Positions 1 through 5,081 of a stretch of DNA of 24,706 nt are shown here, in pieces. How positions within the stretch are numbered: position 1 is the first letter of the stretch; each line of letters opens with the position of its first letter. A program made the position numbers and the translations under genes. Under the pieces are notes generated by a model that was not told where the DNA came from, did not search any database, and saw nothing but the letters and a program-made list of their open reading frames with translations. Origin of the DNA: a virus; IMG/VR virus record IMGVR_UViG_3300035670_001188, positions 1 through 24,706 of that record; one strand, given 5' to 3'.

Positions 1-1031
1 ACGTCACTGACTGTGGGGTTTACCGTAGAGGGAAACACGTTACCGGGACGCAAAATCTCAAACAAACGGTCGCGGAAGTTGAGAGAAGAGTCTTTAAGGT
101 TGACTCCAAAAGAACCATTGGCATCTACCTCCACCGACAGGTTATACTGGACCTGGCTAAGAGTGATGGGGTAGAGATGCCCTTGATTCTCAACCGGAAC
201 GGAGTAGTTTACAACGTTCTGGCCCCGCTCCAACTGAGACTGATTCAGCTCCGTACCGTCGGGACCAAGCACAAAGAATGATACTTGGCCGTTAGGCTTC
301 AAGTAATCAGTCACATAGTTATAGGTACCCTGATTAGGGCGATTTGGTTGGACGGAAGTTTGCGTGCCAACCCCGTAAAAATCAGTGAAGAAATCCTGCC
401 AATCCTCTGCGCTGACAGGGTTACGGCGACGAATAAGCGTAAAAAATCGCTCTTGAACTTCTTGGTATGTTTCAACATCGCTACCGCCCGCAGCTGGCTG
501 CAAATTTATCGATGTCAAGCCATCTACGTTGACGGCCGACGTTCCAGTGATGGCGCCAGCTGGTGCATTGTAAATCGACCCTACATACTGAGAGGCAACG
601 GTTACATAAGCAACCGATTCCCCGGCAGGAATAGATACTTCCGCGTCAGTGACGAAAGTGTAGGACTCGCCTGCTGTCAGGTTAGTGTCGGTGGTGAACG
701 CTGTACCCGCAGGTATCACCGTAACAGTATCAGAAGGCGGTACTGTCAGGGTCAAACGGGCAACCGCAGGGGTTCCGAGGCGTCGCATCGCACCGAGGAA
801 AGGCCCAAGCCACTCAATCAGAATGGATTGCGGTAGCTGATTTGCCCAGAATAGGAACTCCCCTTGTGCAAAAGCTTGCCCCTCAAGTAACGCTGCAAGG
901 GGGTTGCCGGCAGAGAAATCATTTAAAGTTTGCCCCGACGCTTGATAAACCCTTTGTGACGCTGCCTGTACAAGCTCGGCTTCATTACGGGGGTCAAGAG
1001 ATACGGAGGGCAGCGGCGCATAACGTGCCAT
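1..1031 (-). CDS. Baseplate J / gp6-like baseplate wedge protein (partial, C-terminus beyond left edge)
   Basis: The frame is open from the ATG at 1031 to the window edge (343 codons, no stop), so the 3' part lies outside. It begins MARYAPLPSVSLDPRNEAEL. The pattern is that of the baseplate J/T4 gp6 family, which builds the inner baseplate ring. There is an N-terminal helical part (LAALLEGQAFAQGEFLFWAN). It is followed by a beta domain of the type 'V.IPAGTAFTTDTN ... AEVSIPAGESVAYV ... GSIYNAPAGAI', and then by 'GGSDVETYQEVQERFFTLIR'. The start is fixed by a perfect AGGAGG at 1039-1044 that overlaps the TGA of the upstream gene. Position at the end of a head-tail operon fits. The family call is from visible sequence pattern, not a search. 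Confidence 0.8.
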   Translation of the reverse strand, partial: MARYAPLPSVSLDPRNEAELVQAASQRVYQASGQTLNDFSAGNPLAALLEGQAFAQGEFLFWANQLPQSILIEWLGPFLGAMRRLGTPAVARLTLTVPPSDTVTVIPAGTAFTTDTNLTAGESYTFVTDAEVSIPAGESVAYVTVASQYVGSIYNAPAGAITGTSAVNVDGLTSINLQPAAGGSDVETYQEVQERFFTLIRRRNPVSAEDWQDFFTDFYGVGTQTSVQPNRPNQGTYNYVTDYLKPNGQVSFFVLGPDGTELNQSQLERGQNVVNYSVPVENQGHLYPITLSQVQYNLSVEVDANGSFGVNLKDSSLNFRDRLFEILRPGNVFPSTVNPTVSD

Positions 1032-1043
1032 TTTCTAACCTCC

Positions 1044-1604
1044 TCAGGGGGTGCAAATAACGTCGGAGTTTCCGGTGCCCACGCTGTAGTTCTGGCAAGT
1101 GGGGTCGGAATCCGAGTAGTATACGCCGTTATCAATTTCCAGGGTCTCGAACAGGTAAGTCACCCACTGCTCAAGCACTTCTTTCGTTACAATATCTGCA
1201 TCATCCAGTGCATTAAATTTTTGAGGCACCGTGGGAGTGGGAGCACCACCGGCATAGTTATACTTATCGTTCGTTGTATAGCTTTTCGGGGCGTTATTAC
1301 GAACATTGGCAGGGTTGCCAACTTGGAGGGGATCGTAACCGAAATTCCACATTCCGGTAACAACCTTGTTGCCAGCAATCGGGGTGCCACTGACGTAAAG
1401 ACCACTGGTGTTTAGCTCAGGTTGGTCGGTTGTAAGAGTAACGTAGGCCGAGTCTAACCCGTTCGGGCCTGTGCGCACGAGCGAGTTTAGTCCGAGAGGC
1501 GGATAGTGCCAGTCGAGGTCTTGGCCATCGAAATAGATTTGTTGGGCGCCGTTTAGCCATTGGCTAGTAACGATAACCCCACTCGAAAATGTCGTTTTTG
1601 CCAT
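1044..1604 (-). CDS. Hypothetical virion-associated protein (186 aa)
   Basis: I do not recognise this family. The protein is acidic and rich in Asn, Gly, Tyr and Thr, with beta-like stretches (FSSGVIVTSQWLNGAQQIYF, YVTLTTDQPELNTSGLYVSG). It has two Cys near the C-terminus (CQNYSVGTGNSDVIC) and no signal peptide or membrane segment. Such composition is common in small tail, neck or fibre proteins. It sits between the tail tube/HNH pair and the baseplate J-like gene, and its TGA overlaps that gene's Shine-Dalgarno sequence. I therefore infer a tail or baseplate accessory role. A GGGTAAAA element lies about 30 nt upstream of the ATG. The ribosome binding site is weak. Confidence 0.75.
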   Translation of the reverse strand: MAKTTFSSGVIVTSQWLNGAQQIYFDGQDLDWHYPPLGLNSLVRTGPNGLDSAYVTLTTDQPELNTSGLYVSGTPIAGNKVVTGMWNFGYDPLQVGNPANVRNNAPKSYTTNDKYNYAGGAPTPTVPQKFNALDDADIVTKEVLEQWVTYLFETLEIDNGVYYSDSDPTCQNYSVGTGNSDVICTP

Positions 1605-1634
1605 ACGACTGATAACTATCCCACGTTACTCTGG

Positions 1635-1642
1635 TTTTACCC
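1635..1642 (-). promoter_or_regulatory. GGGTAAAA element upstream of the 186-aa gene
   Basis: One of eight GGGTAAAA octamers on the coding strand. Its first G is the last base of the TAG stop of the HNH gene, and it ends 30 nt before the ATG at 1604. Function is inferred from recurrence only. Confidence 0.45.
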
Positions 1643-2082
1643 TATTGCTGTTTGCCTTTACAGCGGGTGCCCTTGAGGTGTTTTGTGAGGTTGCCGACAT
1701 TCATAAGGAGGCCGCATTGGGGGCATGGTTGTTTTTTGGCGTTGGTTTCTGAGACGGCTCGGGATTGGGCTGCTTTTTTGTGGGCGGGTTGTGCCTGAGG
1801 CCTGAGCGCCGCAGCCCTCATTTTAGCACGACACTCGTCCGACCGCTTCGTGTTTTTTCTGGAGGCGTTTGCTCTCTTGGCATTTTCACTAACCCACTTT
1901 TCCCCGAGTTCTTTTAACTCAGGAGGCAGATGTTTTACTTGCCTTCGGTGGATACAAGGTCGCCGATAGAACTCTGATTGGTACACAGAGATGATGGCGT
2001 GAGCGACGGGAGATAAAATAATTATATTATCCCTTGTGTCTGGCCCCCCTTCACAGCGTGGAACGATGTGGTGTAATTCCAT
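1642..2082 (-). CDS. HNH homing endonuclease (free-standing)
   Basis: The N-terminus carries an HNH nuclease core: His-His at residues 4-5 (ELHHIVPRCEGG), Asn19 (DTRDNIIIL) and His28, counted from the ATG at 2082. It is followed by a basic segment resembling a NUMOD3-type DNA-binding helix (SRKNTKRSDECRAKMRAAAL) and a C-terminal C2HC-type zinc-finger-like motif (CPQCGLLMNVGNLTKHLKGT, then RC). Such proteins cut intron-less or intron-containing alleles and spread by homing. The ATG at 2082 is preferred because GAGG lies 9 nt upstream. The frame is open further upstream (ATG at 2109, TTG at 2151, the latter overlapping the tail tube gene). It interrupts an otherwise structural operon, which suggests a later insertion. 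Confidence 0.85.
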   Translation of the reverse strand: MELHHIVPRCEGGPDTRDNIIILSPVAHAIISVYQSEFYRRPCIHRRQVKHLPPELKELGEKWVSENAKRANASRKNTKRSDECRAKMRAAALRPQAQPAHKKAAQSRAVSETNAKKQPCPQCGLLMNVGNLTKHLKGTRCKGKQQ

Positions 2083-2135
2083 AAAAAATGCCCTCATTTC
2101 TGAAGGCATTATAGTCAGGATTAGTTCCCAGTAAA

Positions 2136-2579
2136 TTAGGTTCTTTCCCAATAATTTAATGTAAACTCAACCTCCACAGTCTGTACGTCGCCGCTTTCGC
2201 GATCAACATCAGCGGTGGTGATGCTCACAAACTGACACTCGTAGCAGATGTACTGACCGCCGCCAGGGGCAGCGCCTTCACCAATACAATCACGTGGGGT
2301 GACGGTAATAGTGATAGGATTACAGTTGTAATCGAGCCAGAACTGTTCAAGAGCCTTGAAAATTGTGGGATCGTACGGAGCAGTTAATGTAACATTATCT
2401 GCGGTCCGCGGGCCAACAACGTGGTACAGACGGTTGCCTGTGCCATTAGCGTAGGTGCTGCTATCCGAGGAATCATTGATTCCACTAAATTGTGTAAAGA
2501 CCGCTGTGAAAGTCGGTCCGCCAAGGGCAGTGAAGGAAACTTCGTACTGCGCCTTTGTTAATGGGCGAAGAATGGCCAT
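2136..2579 (-). CDS. Probable tail tube protein
   Basis: A 147-aa protein of the size and character of contractile-tail tube subunits. It has an N-terminal beta hairpin region (YEVSFTALGGPTFTAVFTQF), a central loop rich in Ser/Asn, a helix (PYDPTIFKALEQFWLDYN) and C-terminal strands (QYICYECQFVSITTADVD, TVEVEFTLNYWERT). This matches the fold order of T4 gp19/P2 FII-type tubes, which line the tail lumen inside the sheath. The start is well supported by GGAGG 7 nt upstream of the ATG. It lies directly downstream of the capsid gene (26-nt gap), far from the sheath gene. The assignment rests on sequence character and context; a different tail protein is possible. Confidence 0.6.
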   Translation of the reverse strand: MAILRPLTKAQYEVSFTALGGPTFTAVFTQFSGINDSSDSSTYANGTGNRLYHVVGPRTADNVTLTAPYDPTIFKALEQFWLDYNCNPITITVTPRDCIGEGAAPGGGQYICYECQFVSITTADVDRESGDVQTVEVEFTLNYWERT

Positions 2580-2605
2580 GATAACACCTCCTTAGTATTC
2601 CTGTA

Positions 2606-3658
2606 TCAGGACAGGATGTCGGTGATCATCGCGCCAGAACCGATAAGACCAGTAGCACCCAGACCCACGAGGTTAACCACACGCTCAACGGTGATTTCAG
2701 CGCGGACCACGCGACGCTCACGAATGTAGTACTCAGGACGAACGGCAGGAGTGCCGGTCAGCTGGTAGGTGTAAGCGAAGGCAGGGGTAGCAGCGTTAGC
2801 GCCACCAGCAGGCATCACGGAATCAGAAGGACCATTCGGGCTGTAGAACAGCAGGATACCGTTCTCGGGGAACACAGGCATCAGCTGACCGTCGGTAGCC
2901 AGATAACGACCCTCAGCCACACGCAGACCGCGCTCGAGACCGAAGTAACGGGCCAGCATGTCGGTGTCGATGCTGTCGGCGGTGGTGTACTTGATACGCT
3001 CAAGGATCGCCTGGTTAGTCAGCAGCTGGTCAAACACAGCAGTACCAACAACCATCGAGTTAGGACGGATACCGATCTGGTTAGCGACGGAGCGCTTCAG
3101 AGTCAGAACGTCTTCGATCGGATTGGAGGTCAGAGAGGACCAAGCCGAAGGGCCAGCAGCGGTGGTGTAAGCAGCAGAGAAGGTGCTCCAGCTGGTGAAG
3201 CCCAGACCATCCTGGGTGCCAGCACCGGTGTTCGGCTCGTAAGGGTTATAGGTACCGGTTACGGTAACAGCCTGAGACACGGTGTACTCATAGGCGTTCA
3301 TCAGGCGGGACATTGCGTTGCGAGTTTCGATCGCACGCAGGTCAACCTGAGCGGGGCCTTCGCCGGCGTTCTCGATTACTTCTTCCGGCAGTTCCCAAGC
3401 CACCACTTCTTGCTCGAGAGCATAGGGCTCCGAGTCGTAACGGCTTTGAACGTAAGGAATGTTGGTGCCATAAGCACGACGGAAGTCGTTAATGGCAAAC
3501 TGCTCCTTGCCGAAGCGCAGGATACGACCAGCACGGGTCGGGGTGTCAACTACGGGGGCAATAAAGTTGGCGATATTGGTCGCCGGGAGCATGAAACCTT
3601 GGGCAAGTGTTGTCAGAATAGGATCAACACCTGCGTAGGTTTGTTGCAGGTTCATCAT
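2606..3658 (-). CDS. Major capsid protein (HK97 fold)
   Basis: A 350-aa protein with the hallmarks of phage capsid proteins. The N-terminal region has FGKEQFAINDFRRAYGTNIP. A central helix is followed by the motif IGIRPNSMVVGTAVFDQLLT, with QAILERIKYT after it. A late 'RVAEGRYLATDG' segment and a C-terminal 'RPEYYIRERRVVRAEITVE' strand complete it. This resembles E-type/HK97-like capsid proteins that assemble the icosahedral shell around the scaffold. It is the last head gene after portal, protease/scaffold and decoration genes. Two ATGs are in tandem (3658 and 3655). GGAG lies about 10 nt upstream of the first, inside a perfect 10-bp palindrome. No N-terminal delta domain is visible, as expected when the scaffold is a separate protein. 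Confidence 0.88.
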   Translation of the reverse strand: MMNLQQTYAGVDPILTTLAQGFMLPATNIANFIAPVVDTPTRAGRILRFGKEQFAINDFRRAYGTNIPYVQSRYDSEPYALEQEVVAWELPEEVIENAGEGPAQVDLRAIETRNAMSRLMNAYEYTVSQAVTVTGTYNPYEPNTGAGTQDGLGFTSWSTFSAAYTTAAGPSAWSSLTSNPIEDVLTLKRSVANQIGIRPNSMVVGTAVFDQLLTNQAILERIKYTTADSIDTDMLARYFGLERGLRVAEGRYLATDGQLMPVFPENGILLFYSPNGPSDSVMPAGGANAATPAFAYTYQLTGTPAVRPEYYIRERRVVRAEITVERVVNLVGLGATGLIGSGAMITDILS

Positions 3659-3662
3659 GGGA

Positions 3663-3672
3663 GGAGATCTCC
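3663..3672. promoter_or_regulatory. Perfect palindrome GGAGATCTCC over the capsid-gene ribosome binding site
   Basis: A 10-bp perfect palindrome just upstream of the capsid ATG. It contains the GGAG that would serve as Shine-Dalgarno sequence. It could be bound by a dimeric protein or restrict ribosome access; no function is shown by the sequence. Confidence 0.35.
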
Positions 3673-3681
3673 GAAATCTTT

Positions 3682-3693
3682 GACTTCAAATGT
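3682..3693 (-). repeat. 12-bp repeat ACATTTGAAGTC, copy 1 (capsid-gene leader)
   Basis: ACATTTGAAGTC on the coding strand ends 23 nt before the capsid ATG. The identical 12-mer occurs 20 nt before the ATG of the preceding gene (4240-4251). The similar spacing to two highly expressed head genes suggests a shared leader or promoter element. Confidence 0.4.
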
Positions 3694-3702
3694 GTATACA
3701 CA
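3691..3702. promoter_or_regulatory. Perfect 12-bp palindrome TGTGTATACACA in capsid-gene leader
   Basis: A self-complementary 12-mer overlapping the ACATTTGAAGTC repeat, about 35 nt upstream of the capsid start. It could be an operator for a dimeric regulator or part of a promoter. It is directly visible, but function is unknown. Confidence 0.4.
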
Positions 3703-3704
3703 GG

Positions 3705-3734
3705 GCTGGGACTTACACCCGGAGGATGCCCAGC
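3705..3734 (-). promoter_or_regulatory. Stem-loop between decoration and capsid genes
   Basis: GCTGGG and CCCAGC form a perfect 6-bp stem around an 18-nt loop in the 97-bp gap. No U-run follows, so it is not a convincing terminator. It may be an mRNA processing or stabilising structure. Confidence 0.3.
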
Positions 3735-3754
3735 TTGCTGTTAGTTAGCTTTTA

Positions 3755-4219
3755 TCAAGCGAACGATACGAGCACCAGACGACGACCGCCGATGTTCACG
3801 TTCTCGCGAACGGTCGGGGCGGTAGCGTCCAGAGTCACAGGGGTGCCAGCAGCAGTAGCTTGACCCAGGGCGTTGATCTGCAGAGCGCTGTTCAGAGCGA
3901 TCGCAGCAGAAGTGGGATCAACTTCAATCAGCAGCAGGCCGCTGGTAGCGACGGTCAGCTGACGAGCGGTGTAAGGTTGGGCCAGAGCTGTAGGCATATA
4001 GGCCTGGTTCACACCACAAATCACAGTGGGTTGAACGGTGAAATATGTGCCAACGGCAGCCACGAAGGGGCTGTTGGTCCAGGTGGCGGGGCTTACAGCA
4101 CGCAGTTCACCGATTTCAACAACACCGGGGGTACCAGCTTGGCTGTCAACAGCAGCTTCCCAGGTCTCGGCGTAACGGATATACTGTTTTCCGTAAATGG
4201 GTCCGGCATTAGTAGCCAT
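3755..4219 (-). CDS. Putative head decoration / capsid cement protein
   Basis: A 154-aa, Ala/Thr/Val-rich, beta-predicted protein (GLLLIEVDPTSAAIALNSAL, APTVRENVNIGGRRLVLVSF). It lies immediately upstream of the capsid gene, where phages commonly place a decoration protein that binds the outer capsid surface and stabilises it. The start at 4219 has GAGG with an 8-nt spacer (GAGGATAAAAACATG). The leader carries a GGGTAAAA element 83 nt upstream, a long stem-loop, and the 12-mer shared with the capsid leader, all consistent with strong independent expression. The name is inferred from position and composition; I see no diagnostic motif. Confidence 0.6.
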   Translation of the reverse strand: MATNAGPIYGKQYIRYAETWEAAVDSQAGTPGVVEIGELRAVSPATWTNSPFVAAVGTYFTVQPTVICGVNQAYMPTALAQPYTARQLTVATSGLLLIEVDPTSAAIALNSALQINALGQATAAGTPVTLDATAPTVRENVNIGGRRLVLVSFA

Positions 4220-4239
4220 GTTTTTATCCTCAGAAAATG

Positions 4240-4251
4240 GACTTCAAATGT
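4240..4251 (-). repeat. 12-bp repeat ACATTTGAAGTC, copy 2 (decoration-gene leader)
   Basis: Identical to the 12-mer at 3682-3693 in the capsid leader and placed at nearly the same distance from its start codon (20 versus 23 nt). Confidence 0.4.
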
Positions 4252-4261
4252 TTAGGTTAGT

Positions 4262-4298
4262 TTACTCTAGGACTTGTTTTGTCACCTAGTTAGAGTAA
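4262..4298 (-). promoter_or_regulatory. Long stem-loop in leader of decoration gene
   Basis: TTACT and CTAGG, separated by a 4-nt bulge, pair with CCTAG and AGTAA around a 13-nt loop. An alternative 8-bp pairing TTACTCTA/TAGAGTAA is also perfect. It lies right after the GGGTAAAA element. It could be a 5' stabiliser, an RNA cleavage site or a weak terminator of the upstream head genes. Confidence 0.4.
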
Positions 4299-4302
4299 CG
4301 AG

Positions 4303-4310
4303 TTTTACCC
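4303..4310 (-). promoter_or_regulatory. GGGTAAAA element upstream of decoration gene
   Basis: An octamer whose first G is the last base of the TAG stop codon of the upstream gene. It lies 83 nt before the decoration ATG. Confidence 0.45.
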
Positions 4311-5074
4311 TAACGGTATTCGATGTAACATCGGCACCGGTCATAGCAGCGACAACCTTTGCCAGGCATGGGAAGCTCGCCGATAGGGGCCCAACCTTGT
4401 TCGCCGTAGTTCTTGCAGTCTACGCAGACTTTCTTATCTTGTTTTGCAACCCTGCGCATTTCTTTGTAACCCAAATCTTGGGCCACCATATATTCGCCAA
4501 GGTTGTAAAAAGAGAAGGTCGGGGTGGCCAGGTAACGTGAAACTCGTTCCGCCAGGGAAGGCCAGGTTCTGCCTTGTGCTCTCTGCTGCGAAGCCTCTTG
4601 GATTCCTTTCTCTTCGGGATTGATTCCTTCGATGGTGTCAGCTTCGAGGTCTATTGCTCCGGGAACCGCACCGAGCAGACCATAATCTGCGAAGTCAACG
4701 GTTTGATCCCCTAATCGGAGTACGCCAGAGTCAATGTATTCCTTGGTCTCTGCCAAGAACTTTGTAAGAGGTGGGAGCATGTCGCCGACGATAATAGGCC
4801 AGCACTTCTCCAACTTCTGGTCGGTTGATTTCTCTTTGAGGCCAAGAATACAAGCGGCTAGAGCGGAGACGAGAGTTTTATCCAAAAGGGTTCTTTCGTA
4901 TTCCCCCCACTTCATCAGCTTATCTCGGAGCCCCTTCACAAGGCCAAGGGACTCTGCCTTCATCCGTTCTTCCAGACGGGGCTGCTCTTTGTATTTTCGA
5001 GCAAGAGTTTTGGCCTGTGAGAAGTAATCGGACCTTCTCTTCGTGGCCATAGAAACCATTGAGAGGAGATCCAT
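4310..5074 (-). CDS. Putative minor head / head morphogenesis protein (MuF-like C-terminus)
   Basis: A 254-aa protein. The N-terminal half is basic and helical (residues 1-110, KRRSDYFSQAKTLARKYKEQ). The C-terminus ends in a dense Cys cluster (VCVDCKNYGEQGWAPIGELP, then GKGCRCYDRCRCYIEYR) that looks like a metal-binding module. MuF-type minor head proteins, which sit at the portal and contact DNA or internal proteins, often end in a comparable 'C..C ... PG..C.C' element. The Mu-like context (portal and Mu I-like protease upstream) supports this. The full MuF domain is not recognisable, so the call is tentative. GAGG overlaps the TGA of the scaffold gene, giving translational coupling over a 7-nt gap. 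Confidence 0.5.
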   Translation of the reverse strand: MDLLSMVSMATKRRSDYFSQAKTLARKYKEQPRLEERMKAESLGLVKGLRDKLMKWGEYERTLLDKTLVSALAACILGLKEKSTDQKLEKCWPIIVGDMLPPLTKFLAETKEYIDSGVLRLGDQTVDFADYGLLGAVPGAIDLEADTIEGINPEEKGIQEASQQRAQGRTWPSLAERVSRYLATPTFSFYNLGEYMVAQDLGYKEMRRVAKQDKKVCVDCKNYGEQGWAPIGELPMPGKGCRCYDRCRCYIEYR

Positions 5075-5081
5075 AACTACC

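Noticed and set aside
285-836. 183-aa open frame on the plus strand
   Set aside because: It is antisense to the baseplate J-like frame, which is open over the whole 1031 bases and has family-like sequence and a perfect Shine-Dalgarno sequence.
2083-2151. Upstream starts for the HNH gene (ATG 2109, TTG 2151)
   Set aside because: TTG at 2151 overlaps the tail tube gene, and neither has a good ribosome binding site. They are not excluded, but ATG at 2082 with GAGG fits better and still includes the full HNH core.
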